From Micromussa lordhowensis (taxonomy: Eukaryota; Cnidaria; Anthozoa; Scleractinia; Lobophylliidae): a stretch of 64,000 nt of DNA. Location of the stretch: the NCBI GenBank assembly GCA_964020085.1, contig OZ026600.1, positions 4,711,361 through 4,775,360 of the forward strand, in the 5' to 3' direction. Of this stretch, positions 35,624-46,338 are shown one piece after another. The notes below the pieces were generated by a model. That model ran no database searches and had not been told where the DNA came from. It saw only the letters and a list, made by a program, of their open reading frames with translations. How positions within the stretch are numbered: position 1 is the first letter of the stretch; each line of letters begins with the position of its first letter. The position numbers and the translations under genes were made by a program.

Positions 35624-36048
35624 GTGACAGCGTTTTTCTTTATCGCGGTCCCTGTTCCTCCATTAATTTCATCCAAACGCGACAAAAACATAGGTAACTT
35701 TTTAGTCAGAAGTGGATTCCAAACAAGCGCTCAACCCAGAACTTTTAAATGCAAACGCGCACGGTGCAAAACATGTCCTTTATTCGCAACGTTGAGAAAA
35801 TATCGGGACCCAAGCGATCCATCAAGATCACTGATCATTTCACCTGTACCTCAGCCAATGCCATATACTGCATAACTTGCACTCTTTGCAAAAAATTGTA
35901 CATCGGCGAAACAGGGAGACAACTATGCGACCGTTTCCGAGAACACCTTCGTGACGTAGATAAAGACGACAAAAACGCATCTAAACCGGTCACGATGGAG
36001 GTTGCGAAAAGATTCTACCATGCAAGTATCGGGATCATTTTGAAGTAA
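35624..36048 (+). pseudogene. PLE GIY-YIG fragment, G unit 6
   Basis: Belongs to the subtype of units 2 and 3 but has SGFQTS and a short insertion (ATGCA) near 36020 that changes the reading of the terminal inverted piece. It is followed by the last, truncated A unit. Confidence 0.8.
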
Positions 36049-36583
36049 TTTAAAATGACCGAGGTTTTGAAAGTGCTGCCCGAAGCCGCAGGCCGAGGGA
36101 TTAGTTTTAAGTTTACATTTTCTCGAACTACACAGCTCGTAATTAAGTTGGTTTACCTTTGGTAACATTTCAATTTTTTTTTAAGTCCTTTTAGACGTTG
36201 AAAGAGATATAGTGCTGAATACACTATGAACACACCTCAAGACAATGTCGAGCTGTTTAGCTATACATTCTGTAAAAATTGAACTCATCAAAACTACCGT
36301 TGTTTATATGCCTCTAGAAAACAGTGACAGCGTTTTTCTTTATCGCGGTCCCTGTTTCGGACTGTTGCTTAGAGAATCCTGTTCCATCGCAAAAATTATA
36401 CTTAAACCATTAAATTTATTAATAAAACTCCCTGTGGTAGAAAAGCAATATACTGCCAAGAACACAGCTCAAATTGTCTCAGATCCGAGAGAGTTATGAG
36501 CGTTGAGACCTCTGCCGGCTCTATTAAACAGCCAAACACGTTTACAGACAAAGGTAGGTTTTGAAATAATTGTTCGATTGTCA

Positions 36584-37212
36584 GGCCGATAAATGCATTT
36601 GTGTTCGTTTTCCAACTACTGACTTCTCCTTTTAATTTTAAAAAAGCGTAGTTTTTCATGCGAATTTTATTCATGCGAATCAAAAACTGTTCCTTTTGTG
36701 CGAGGAAAGATATGAAGAGGACAAATTATAGTTTTGTTTTTATCAATGCCTCGTTTTCAGGAAACTGCAAAGTTTAACTCGTGCTGATGAAAAAGATTGT
36801 TTCATTTTCTCTGTTGTTCGTTCGTCACACATTGTGCAACTTCAGTTACATCTGATCCGAGGTGCTGGCCAGCTCATACTATATTTTGGCATATGTGATA
36901 AGCTTCTTATTCTACAACTGGTTTAGTGAAGTTACTTTCGATAACGAGGCCATGCTAAATGAAGCTACATGTATCTTTAGCAATGATGTCAATTGCCTCT
37001 GTTTAGCTAAGAAGCCAATTTGCCGTTCCGAGATGTCAAAAATGCAGGACCGTTTTTGGCGAGCGTAATACCCGTATTTCCCCAATATGCTTCGCGCTCG
37101 TTCAACAACAAATATTTTAACACTTAAAAGAAACCATAATGTTGTCCCTTTCTAGCTTTAAAAGGTTTATTTCAGCATGTTTTCAAGTATCCTACACTGC
37201 GCTGTACTTTCA
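36584..37212. other. Spacer right of the array
   Basis: Array sequence breaks off at 36583 inside an A unit. The next 630 bp are AT-rich and hold only short frames without recognisable domains. No gene or RNA is seen. Confidence 0.4.
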
Positions 37213-37655
37213 CAGTTTTGAGAGTGTTGGCAAATTCTGCAAAATAAGCGTATAAAATTTTCGTTGTCTTTTCTAACTAATTAGAACAGGACTGTCATTC
37301 AACTAATAATTAAAATAAATGAGCAAATAGTTGTGTCGTGGACAGCATTAATTGATCGCTAGTTTTGAGAGTGTTTGCAAATTCTGCAAAATAAGCGTAT
37401 AAAATTTTCGTTGTCTTTTCTAACTAATTAGAACAGGACTGTCATTCAACTAATAATTAAAATAAATGAGCAAATAGTTGTGTCGTGGACAGCATTAATT
37501 GATCGCTAGTTTTGAGAGTGTTTGCAAATTCTGCAAAATAAGCGTATAAAATTTTCGTTGTCTTTTCTAACTAATTAGAACAGGACTGTCATTCAACTAA
37601 TAATTAAAATAAATGAGCAAATATTTGTGTCGTGGACAGCATTAATTGATCGCTA
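37213..37655. repeat. Three tandem copies of a 147-bp unit
   Basis: The string AGTTTTGAGAGTGTTTGCAA begins copies at about 37214, 37361 and 37508, exactly 147 bp apart, with very few differences. The third copy ends at ATTGATCGCT near 37654. No coding frame or ribozyme core is visible inside the unit. Confidence 0.85.
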
Positions 37656-38043
37656 AACATTACCTTTATTTGAAGTAATTTTCGCACTTTTAATTAATTA
37701 CCGCAAACAAAAATAATGACTAATGAAACGCACACGCAAATAAAAGGCATTCATAAATAAGGAATTACTGTTACTTTTTTTGAAGCCGAAACTCCAGGCA
37801 TCTTTTCCACTGATTCTTCAGCCTTCGACCGATTTAATGTGGTACGTAAATTTACGGTGATCCTCGTACGATAGTAGATTTCAACAATTAGTAATTCGTA
37901 GTTAAACACATCCTCTCCACTGAGAGTTTTATTGAACTAGCCAGCTTTCATTTTGTTTTAAAGATATTTTAAGTCTTAAATTAAAGTTGTTTTCATCCTG
38001 TAAAATGTTTACACTACGGGGTCCAATTGCCCAAAGCTCTTAA

Positions 38044-38588
38044 AGTGTATATGACAGATTTTTTTTTATTTGCTCAATAAATTTTCCACAATGCACTAAT
38101 AAGAAAAGCAATAAAATATTTCAATAGCAATTTTCCTTGCCGGTGTTTTAATGTATCAAAAGTGTCAAATTTCACTTCCGGTGGGGTACAAAACCGCGAG
38201 ACCAAAACCAGGAGACTGGGAATGATTGTGACGTCATTTCAGGACTTGAAGCATGGATAAAAACAGATTTCTCCGTCATTTTCTTATTTTCTTATGAACA
38301 GTGCACTTTTGTACCATTTTTTAGCAAATTTATTAGCTCAGAATTAGAAAATGTCGAAGGAATCTGTTTTTAGCAAAGCTTCCAGTCCTGAAATGACGTC
38401 ACAATCATTCCCAGTCTCCTGGTTTTGGTCTCGCGGTTTTGTACCCCACCGGAAGTGAAATTTGACGCTTTTGATACATTAAAACACTAGCAAAGAAAAT
38501 CGCTATCGAAAAATTTGTTTTGCTATTCTTCTCAGTACATTGTGGAAATTTTATCGAGCAAATAAAAAAAAAATCTGTCATATACACT
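38044..38588. mobile_element. 545-bp foldback MITE with TTAA target site
   Basis: The two arms, about 180-200 bp each, are near-perfect complements. The left starts AGTGTATATGACAGATT and the right ends AATCTGTCATATACACT. Both ends are flanked by TTAA (38040-38043, 38589-38592), the target site of piggyBac-type transposons. The central 150 bp is unique and non-coding. The arms include a TGACGTCA string in each orientation. Confidence 0.8.
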
Positions 38589-38592
38589 TTAA

Positions 38593-41347
38593 TTTTGACT
38601 CTGAATTGGATACAAAATAGGGGTGCATTTAGTAACATACAGCTTCTTTAGTCCTGCTTCGAATAAACTCATTCATTTCAACATAAATTTTACTCAAACA
38701 ACTAAAATATATACCTGAGAAGAGAACCAGCAAAAACGTAACCGAATGGCTGACCCTAACAGCTAAAATGTGAAAACTTACTGTGTAGAGCGCTTTCTAA
38801 AGATACGCAAACCTGTTTCTATGTTTCTCCTTTTCAATCGTTGTCGAATTATTACAAATGTAACGTAATATGAACCAGCGTGGTCTTGAACTGAGTTGTC
38901 TGTCTTAGAATGTCAGGAAAAAATTACAGAAATCCGTTAATGTGTGGCAAAACAGACCTGAAACTGGAATTCACTGCACGCAAATAACTCCCTGGGGAGA
39001 ACATATCAAACACACAAAAATATAGTCTTATTGGTACAACTTCTGTGCGGACCCCCAAACGCAATATTGAAAGGCTAATAATTATATCTTTCCATTTATT
39101 TAGTAATTGATCAAATATACGCCATCTCCCGGGGATTAGTTATTGTTTTTACTATCCCAAGTAGTTAATACAACAAAAAGATCGATAGCTAATGGTAAAT
39201 TTTGGACAACATAGGTAATTACGAATTCACCTCTCTAATATTCTGAACAAGAATTAAAATTGCGAAACGACTTATTTTTATTTTGCCACCATAAATGTAC
39301 CAAACAAGAAGTAGACTGTGTGATTTTTTCGCCACTAAAATTGCTATCATTTGTTACACATTTACAATTAATAACATTGACCACTGTGATGTTTATGGAG
39401 GAGAGTTCGACATTAAATTACGTTTTCTTTTTCTTTACATTTTGTAAACCCTACTGGTAAACCCAACATTTATGTACACTCTTTTTCTCTGGAAGAATAC
39501 ATGTATTGTCTTTCCGGACCAGGCGGGATATTCTTATTTTTATTCCGATTTTAGGCTGAAATATATTCTTGGGTTATAGCGTATGACAGTTCCGTTTTAT
39601 TGATTTTGATGGAGTTGAAGTAAAAAATTTTGGAACCCAGACTGCAGGCAGTGAAGCCTGTTATGGCTTGAAGAAATGTCATTAGCATCGAGCATATGGC
39701 TAGTGCGGTTTTTGTCAGTTGTTTTTTAGCTAGTTTTGCCGTTTAGAGAAAGGAAGAATTTATACGGCTTAGTTAAAAACATACACATTGTATTGTATTT
39801 ACAAATTTTCAACACGCAAAATTATATTCTTTCTAGAATCTCAGCCTCGAGTTTATTCTTGAAATATTCTTAAAATTTCGCAAATTGCAGCCTCAATATT
39901 CTAATTAATATATATTCTTAAGAAAAAAAAAGTGTTTTACCCTGTTGGAAACTAGATTTTGATCGCTTGGCAGGTTGTAATTCTGCACGTTTCTTTATTT
40001 CTGTCGATCATTTTCATCTTTTTCCATCATGTAAACGTTGCTTTGTAATTGTAATAAAAGAGTTTAACCCTTAGTGGAGAAGCACATTACACGCAATGTA
40101 AATCTCAAGTTGTTGTGATAAAAGAAGCTTTTCGCAAGAGAACGACAGGGCTTATTGATCAAACTATATTTGATAGTTGCCATTGGTTATCAAAGAGCTT
40201 GGTGCTGACTGCAGTAGTTTTCGATTATATATCCGAGCTAGTGATTACAATTTTGTAATTTTCCAACGAACCAAGCATCCGTGCTGCACCGTTTCTTTGT
40301 CTTGAGTTATATATTTATTTGTTCATGCTGTCAGAGAAACAGGTTGGCCGCTTTCACGCAAGTTTTTCCTCAGTAAATTAAACTATTAGGAAATAAAATG
40401 TTAGAAATCCGAGAAAACATTATGAAACACTTTATGTAAATAGCAGTCCAATCGATCTTTCTAGTAAACAAAATTTGGCTCGAATCTACAGCCTTTTGTG
40501 CTGTGTTAATAGAAGGCTTGGCCTTTCCACAAATATCCGGACATTTTGGGGGGGACATCTAGAAGTTCTTGAAATATTTAGAAAAACTTTTGCGATATTT
40601 AGAAATATTTATTCCTTGTTTGGTTTTTGCCTTAAGTTTCTAGTACTTTCCAAGACTTAATTTTCAAAAATTTAAGGTGGCTCTGAACCCCCTTCGAAGA
40701 ATTTTTTTAAACTTTGTAAAAAGTTGCATCTTATCATGCTGATTACAATTAGATAATAAAACTTGAAATGGGGGTCACCGAACTCGTTTTTGAGTTTAAA
40801 GGGCTTAAACTAAAATTTAAGGGTGCTTTTAGCAGGTCGTATGTTCACCAATGATCACGTCCAAATTTTCTGATCCTGCTCGCACGTGTTCATTAACTTA
40901 TTTGGCAGTTATCGTATTTGTTACAAACTGCGTCGCTTTAAACTCTCGTACTCTACTACTTTAAAGAAATTTTGAAGATTTTAGCCTAAGTAATTCAAAA
41001 TCGGTAACTTTTAAAATAAAAAATAAGAGATATTCGGAGAGGTTTTCGAGATATTTAGAAACATATTGTGACATTTGAAGAATTTTTTGAGAATTTCCGG
41101 AAAGATATTTAGGCGATTTTTTGTGATATTTGTGGAAACGCCTATTGAAAGCGTATTTGAGTAGCTTCACTTACCTGGCACAATTTCTACAGACGTTAGC
41201 TAATTAAAGTTCAAATTACGAATGCCGTTACCTTGGATGACAAATCCGCAAGAATTGAAATTAGAAAATGCTACAAGTATGGGATTTCACGTAATAAACA
41301 CTTTTTCGCCAGGTTTTCACAAGCCTTGAACAACAGGCAGATTAAAG
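38593..41347. other. Long intergenic stretch before the TSP1 gene
   Basis: I see no convincing gene. The stretch is AT-rich with several short frames lacking domains. A TTTCCACAAATATC string at about 40518 is repeated inverted near 41130, and GATATTTAG strings recur between 40560 and 41120; this may be an old MITE of about 650 bp. The promoter of the plus-strand TSP1 gene should lie at the right end, but no TATA or factor site stands out. Confidence 0.35.
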
Positions 41348-41637
41348 ATGTGGTTTGCGTTCGCCATTCAACTTATCGGCGTGTTGCTGATGTTCCAGCC
41401 TGATGAAAGTTTAAGCTGTGATCAGGCAAACTGGGAAGTGAGCTTGGACAGAGCAACTTGGTCCAAATGTCCCAATACCAACACTTACCTAAGAGGATTG
41501 TGGAGGAATGACCGACATCCGGGAGATGAAAGAGTTGGGCGCATCGAATATGGAAGGTGCTGCAAAGCCACTGAACCCAGTTATGCCAATCAGCCTGCAA
41601 CCTGTTCAAATGCAAACTGGCTACACACATTGGATGG
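41348..41637 (+). CDS. TSP1 gene 1, exon 1: signal peptide and start of Cys-rich module
   Basis: The ATG at 41348 opens a hydrophobic signal peptide (FAIQLIGVLLMF) with likely cleavage near ESLS-C. A secreted domain with five cysteines follows, including a CC pair in GRCCKATEPSYANQP. The frame ends LDG at a consensus donor GTGAGT (41638), in phase 2. The paralogous exon at 61037-61326 has the same length, phase and plan, which strongly supports the model. The module is not one I can name; it combines W-S-CP, a variable loop and CC. The acceptor-like AG before ATTAAAG suggests a 5' UTR intron. Confidence 0.8.
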
Positions 41638-41971
41638 GTGAGTTATTAGAAAAATGAAGATCAGTGATGGCAAAGCACAAGAAAACATTGCGGGACCTAA
41701 ACTTGAGCGGCTGGAATGGAGAACTTAAAAACACCTCGTTTAAGTGTTTATTGTACTATCGTTAACGTTGTTTATTTAATATTTTTTTATTGCTGGATAG
41801 AGTATTGGAATTGTTTGAAGCTGCACTATTTTCTGTTTCGTTGTCATGAAATTATAAATTTCTCGTGAACGTAGTTTTCCAAAATCCTAATAAATGCTGT
41901 ATACCACCATGAAAAGTATAAATTTCTCGTTGTTGATTTTTTGCTTGTTAAACGTTTCCACCTCTTTTCAG

Positions 41972-42258
41972 TTTTCATGTGTGGGCACTGTGTCCAACTG
42001 GTTACTACTTGAACGGCCTCAGATTAGGCGCTGGACGACCCGCATACTTGTTGCACATTGACGAGGGACAATGCTGTCATCCACAAGGCCACCCCAATAG
42101 TTATGAGCACTGTTACGATCAGGATGTTACCCATTCGTTCGACAACAAGGGTTGGAGTGAATGCCAGCAGGCGGGGTATTACATGACCGGCTTCTACAAA
42201 AGCAGCTGCAACGACATTTACTGCATTGAAACGTTCAGATGCTGCAAGATGAAGAAAC
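41972..42258 (+). CDS. TSP1 gene 1, exon 2: rest of the Cys-rich module
   Basis: A TTTTCAG acceptor precedes 41972 in phase 2, matching exon 1. The exon reads VWALCPTGYYLNGLRLG, then EGQCCHPQGHP and GWSECQQAGYYMTGFYKS followed by IYCIETFRCCKM, so it holds two repeats of a CP/G-YY-GL-CC pattern. It ends AAGAAAC before donor GTAATT in phase 1, which fits the next TSP1 exon. The paralogue at 59985-60265 aligns along its whole length. Both exons together form an extracellular domain of unknown function. Confidence 0.8.
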
Positions 42259-42454
42259 GTAATTTTTATTTTGTTAACTTAAATAACGAGTTAGCACACA
42301 GAAAACTTGCAGTCCAACATATCTTTTTCCAACATTACTACCTGTATGTCAGCCCAACATTTACAATCAATGCTTTAAGACATGTTTGGTACCCAAAAAC
42401 TTGATTCGAACGAATAAAAACTCTTCCTAGCTCACTAAAGCACATTTCTTTCAG

Positions 42455-42631
42455 CGGTTATCAATGGCGGATGGAGCGCCTATGGCGACTGGAGCGAGTG
42501 TAGTGTAACTTGCGGAGCTGGAGAGCAAGAGCGCTTCCGCACTTGCAGCAATCCCCCTCCGTCTAATGGTGGAGCGCAATGCCCTGGATTCAACAAAGAG
42601 ACCAGGTTATGTGACAAGGGACCATGCCAAG
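42455..42631 (+). CDS. TSP1 gene 1, exon 3: thrombospondin type 1 repeat
   Basis: A 177-base phase 1-1 exon between a TTTCAG acceptor and a GTGGGC donor encodes one TSP1 domain: [17 protein letters not shown], then [15 protein letters not shown] and CDKGPCQ. The W-W-CSVTCG core and six cysteines are present. TSP1 repeats bind glycosaminoglycans and matrix proteins. A nearly identical copy follows 1.6 kb downstream. Confidence 0.85.
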
Positions 42632-42657
42632 GTGGGCAAAAGAATGATAATTTAAAG

Positions 42658-43695
42658 CACAGGCGGCCCAGACGTTGAATATGATTAAAATACGTGACAT
42701 AATGCTGTTGGCGATTACGTTACAATTTTAGCCGTTTATAAGACAATGTATGAGAATGCTTCGAAAATTGCTAAGTGCTACGAATAGAAAATAATTTAAT
42801 AAAAGTGGCTAACCTTATGTTTGCATTGCGTTTTTTTTTATGTTTCTGAGTTCCTGGAGGCTGTTTAGAACCATTTCGGCGAGTTTTACTTTCTGGCGGT
42901 TTGCTTCCCCTAAAGAAAAACCAAATGCTGCCGGTCACTCGCCAAACGGCCCGAACTCAAAGCTCTGTAAATTCCACAAAACATGGTCTAATCTCGCCAA
43001 AATTGCCTCATGATAGCCGTCGATAACTCTTCTTTCCATTCGCTTTCTCCCAAGGTTCCAAGGTTTATCTTAAACACCCGAGAATCGCTGGTTTTCCAAC
43101 TCTAGCTTTCAATTTCTGCCATGCCTCGAAGCGTAACCAGTTATCTTGGGCACAGGATTTGAATCCTAGCTTAGCGACCGCGCCATCGTGAGAAGGTCGC
43201 CTCCAGCCATCGAGAGGCACGGGGCAATTTTTTATCATTCAAATTGACCGTGCCACGGTCCCTGGGGATATCACCTAAGACGGCGGGAAATTAATCCGGC
43301 TGACTGGGAGCGCGTGTAGTGGTGACACAATAATAAATTTATCGTCCGTCTCTCGCTGCAGGAACTGTGCTTTCAGTTGAACGTTTTTCGCTCGTTGCAT
43401 TTTTGCAGTAACAGTGCTTTTAAGAGCTAAAGTCAGTTGAACATTGTTCGCTGGTTGCATTTATGAGTTGTGGAAACACAAATCGTTTTTAGCTGAAAGC
43501 ACTGTTGCTGCAGCGAGAGATGGACGATAAATATATTATTGTATTTTTTATTTAAATTATTTTCTATTCGTAGCACTTAGAGCAATTTTCGAAGCATTCT
43601 CATACATTGTCTTATAAACGGCTAAAATTGTAACGTAATCGCCAACAGCATTATGTCACACATTTTTATCATATTCAGCGTCTGGGCCGCCTGTG
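42658..43695. mobile_element. Non-autonomous DNA transposon with ~145-bp terminal inverted repeats
   Basis: The left end CACAGGCGGCCCAGACGTTG is answered by the complement ending CGTCTGGGCCGCCTGTG; complementarity continues for about 145 bp. TTTAAAG flanks both ends (42651-42657 and 43696-43702), a 7-bp target duplication. It has no transposase. A 216-bp hairpin MITE is nested at 43327-43542. The second copy is at 44257-45293. Confidence 0.7.
43327..43542. mobile_element. 216-bp hairpin MITE nested in the TTTAAAG element
   Basis: Ends ACAATAATAAATTTATCG and CGATAAATATATTATTGT are complementary, with further paired strings CTCTCGCTGCAG and CTGCAGCGAGAG. The middle has repeated TTGAACNTT-CGCT strings. 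The second copy lies at about 44926-45141. Confidence 0.6.
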
Positions 43696-43771
43696 TTTAA
43701 AGCTAAGTGTGGAAACAGAACTTCTCAGTCCTTCACTTTATGTAAAGTAAACAATTAGGATGGGAACCCAG

Positions 43772-43901
43772 GCTAGCGATGGCGGCCGATGGAGTTTTCG
43801 TTGTCGTTATTGGAATGAAAGCTTTCTGATTTTCTCTGGCGGCGCTAGTTGTGTTGGAGACAACCTGGAGGCAAAAAGCTGTAACACTTATTCATGCAAA
43901 G
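43772..43901 (+). pseudogene. Decayed TSP1 half-exon
   Basis: The frame reads DGGRWSF at its start and SGGASCVGDNLEAKSC-NTYSCK at its end, before a GTAATA donor in phase 1. The middle of the TSP1 fold with the CSVTCG core is lost, and no acceptor of the right phase is present. It may descend from the exon that in the paralogue encodes the second TSP1 (57298-57477). A copy lies at 45371-45500. Confidence 0.55.
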
Positions 43902-44053
43902 GTAATATTGATTAGAATAACAGGTCATTTCCTTTTCTACCTGTATGTCAGCCCAACATTTACAATCAATGCTTTAAGACATGTTTGGTACCCAAAAACT
44001 TGATTCGAACGAATAAAAACTCTTCCTAGCTCACTAAAGCACATTTCTTTTAG

Positions 44054-44230
44054 CGGTTATCAATGGCGGATGGAGCGCCTATGGCGACTGGAGCGAGTGT
44101 AGTGTAACTTGCGGAGCTGGAGAGCAAGAGCGCTTCCGCACTTGCAGCAATCCCCCTCCGTCTAATGGTGGAGCGCAATGCCCTGGATTCAACAAAGAGA
44201 CCAGGTTATGTGACAAGGGACCATGCCAAG
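44054..44230 (+). CDS. TSP1 gene 1, duplicated TSP1 exon
   Basis: Copy of the 42455-42631 exon in the 1.6-kb duplication, with identical coding sequence as far as I can compare and intact phase-1 acceptor (TTTTAG) and donor (GTGGGC). If spliced in, the protein gains one TSP1 repeat without a frame change. Whether both copies are used needs transcripts. Confidence 0.75.
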
Positions 44231-45370
44231 GTGGGCAAAAGAATGATAATTTAAAGCACAGGCGGCCCAGACGTTGAATATGATTAAAATACGTGACATA
44301 ATGCTGTTGGCGATTACGTTACAATTTTAGCCGTTTATAAGACAATGTATGAGAATGCTTCGAAAATTGCTAAGTGCTACGAATAGAAAATAATTTAATA
44401 AAAGTGGCTAACCTTATGTTTGCATTGCGTTTTTTTTATGTTTCTGAGTTTCTGGAGGCTGTTTAGAACCATTTCGGCGAGTTTTACTTTCTGGCGGTTT
44501 GCTTCCCCTAAAGAAAAACCAAATGCTGCCGGTCACTCGCCAAACGGCCCGAACTCAAAGCTCTGTAAATTCCACAAAAAATGGTCTAATCTCGCCAAAA
44601 TTGCCTCATGATAGCCGTCGATAACTCTTCTTTCCATTCGCTTTCTCCCAAGGTTCCAAGGTTTATCTTAAACACCCGAGAATCGCTGGTTTTCCAACTC
44701 TAGCTTTCAATTTCTGCCATGCCTCGAAGCGTAACCAGTTATCTTGGGCACAGGATTTGAATCCTAGCTTAGCGACCGCGCCATCGTGAGAAGGTCGCCT
44801 CCAGCCATCGAGAGGCACGGGGCAATTTTTTATCATTCAAATTGACCGTGCCACGTTCCCTGGGGATATCACCTAAGACGGCGGGAAATTAATCCGGCTG
44901 ACTGGGAGCGCGTGTAGTGGTGACACAATAATAAATTTATCGTCCGTCTCTCGCTGCAGGAACTGTGCTTTCAGTTGAAAGTTATTCGCTCGTTGTATTT
45001 TTGCAGTAACAGTGCTTTTAAGAGCTAAAGTCAGTTGAACATTGTTCGCTGGTTGCATTTATGAGTTGTGGAAACACAAATCGTTTTTAGCTGAAAGCAC
45101 TGTTGCTGCAGCGAGAGATGGACGATAAATATATTATTGTATTTTTTATTTAAATTATTTTCTATTCGTAGCACTTAGAGCAATTTTCGAAGCATTCTCA
45201 TACATTGTCTTATAAACGGCTAAAATTGTCACGTAATCGCCAACAGCATTATGTCACACATTTTTATCATATTCAGCGTCTGGGCCGCCTGTGTTTAAAG
45301 CTAAGTGTGGAAACAGAACTTCTCAGTCCTTCACTTTATGTAAAGTAAACAATTAGGATGGGTACCCAGG

Positions 45371-45500
45371 CTAGCGATGGCGGCCGATGGAGTTTTCGTT
45401 GTCGTTATTGGAATGAAAGCTTTCTGATTTTCTCTGGCGGCGCTAGTTGTGTTGGAGACAACCTGGAGGCAAAAAGCTGTAACACTTATTCTTGCAAAGG
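45371..45500 (+). pseudogene. Second copy of the decayed TSP1 half-exon
   Basis: Same truncated TSP1 remnant as at 43772-43901, offset by 1599 bp, with the donor GTAATA kept. Confidence 0.5.
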
Positions 45501-45744
45501 TAATATTGATTAGAATAACAGGTCATTTTCTTTTCTAAAACACTTCACAACCAATTTCAATTTGATAGTTTCAATACTGTCCAAGCCTTTTACCTCTGTG
45601 TCAAAACGAGTCTAAACCATTCATATGAAAATGTGTTCCGCCTACATGATCATTTCCATGCAAATCAAACTCATCTTAAAAATATAAAAGGTTTTGCAGG
45701 AAGACTCGTTCAGAAAGAGAGGCACAAGGTAACTCGGAAATGGT

Positions 45745-46145
45745 CTATTGATTGATTGAATATATGAATGACTGACTGACTGACTGTCTAGCCCACTGAT
45801 TGATGGACGAATGGATGGATGGTTGATTGAATGCATGGATGGATGGATGGATGGATGGATGGATGGATTGACTGACTGACTGACTGACTGACTGACTGAC
45901 TGACTGACTGTCTAGCCCACTGATTTATGGATGAATGGATGGATGGTTGATTGAATGCATGGATGGATGGATGGATGGATGGATTGACTGACTGACTGAC
46001 TGACTGACTGACTGACTGACTGACGTCTGACTGACTGACTGACTGAATGACTGACTGACGGATGGATGGATGACTGGATGGTTAGTTGAACGTATGGATG
46101 GATTGACTGACTGACTGATGGATGGATTGATTGATTGATTGATTA
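45745..46145. repeat. Tetranucleotide microsatellite (TGAC)n / (GGAT)n
   Basis: About 400 bp of alternating GACT, GGAT and GATT repeats, with larger duplicated blocks (for example CTGTCTAGCCCACTGATT appears twice). It lies in the intron directly before the next TSP1 exon. Confidence 0.9.
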
Positions 46146-46167
46146 ACGTATTATTATATCTTCTCAG

Positions 46168-46338
46168 TGAATGGTGGTTGGAGCAATTGGTCAGCGTACG
46201 GTGAATGTAACAAGCCTTGTGGTCGAGGCAGGAAATACAGGAACCGCAAATGCACCAACCCACCCCCCTCAGGAGGTGGAAAACAGTGTCGAGGGAAATC
46301 TAAGCAAGTCAAGAGGTGTAAAGTGAAGCCATGCAAAG
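46168..46338 (+). CDS. TSP1 gene 1, third-type TSP1 exon
   Basis: A 171-base phase 1-1 exon between TTCTCAG and donor GTATGA encodes NGGWSNWSAYGECNKPCGRG, then CTNPPPSGGGKQC and CKVKPCK, a TSP1 with a basic second half. Its counterpart in the minus-strand paralogue is 55941-56111, of equal length and phase. Confidence 0.8.

Larger units (their letters stand above)
15832..36583 (+). repeat. 20.7-kb composite tandem array (A units ~1.02 kb, G units ~0.68 kb)
   Basis: Near-identical copies follow each other in one direction. A units can be indexed by an ATG in a shared string at 16073, 17484, 18496, 19515, 20534, 21559, 23281, 24999, 26024, 27049, 28771, 29794, 30819, 31838, 33560, 34583 and 36308. 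G units are indexed at 16806, 22604, 24322, 28094, 32883 and 35624. A-to-A spacing is 1012-1025 bp, A-to-G about 1041-1045, and G-to-A about 677. A and G share their left part and split after CGCGGTCCCTGTT. The array begins at TGACCGAGG (15832) and stops inside a unit at about 36583. Copies differ at only a few sites, so amplification was recent. Copy number may be affected by assembly. Confidence 0.9.
42340..45535. repeat. 1.6-kb tandem duplication carrying a TSP1 exon
   Basis: Sequence from about 42340 to 43937 repeats at 43938-45535 with an offset of 1599 bp and only scattered differences. Each copy holds a complete TSP1 exon, a 1.04-kb transposon and a decayed TSP1 half-exon. The near identity implies a recent duplication that added a domain to the gene. 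Confidence 0.9.

Noticed and set aside
16073..36499. Conserved 63-112 residue frames in A units as genes
   Set aside because: Copies are too recent for conservation to mean selection, length changes with small indels, and no domain is recognised.
15832..36583. CRISPR-like or rDNA-like array
   Set aside because: Units are about 1 kb with no spacer structure and no rRNA similarity; the flanking DNA is eukaryotic.
45925..46263. Ser/Gln/Pro-rich minus-strand frame
   Set aside because: It is a translation of the tetranucleotide microsatellite.
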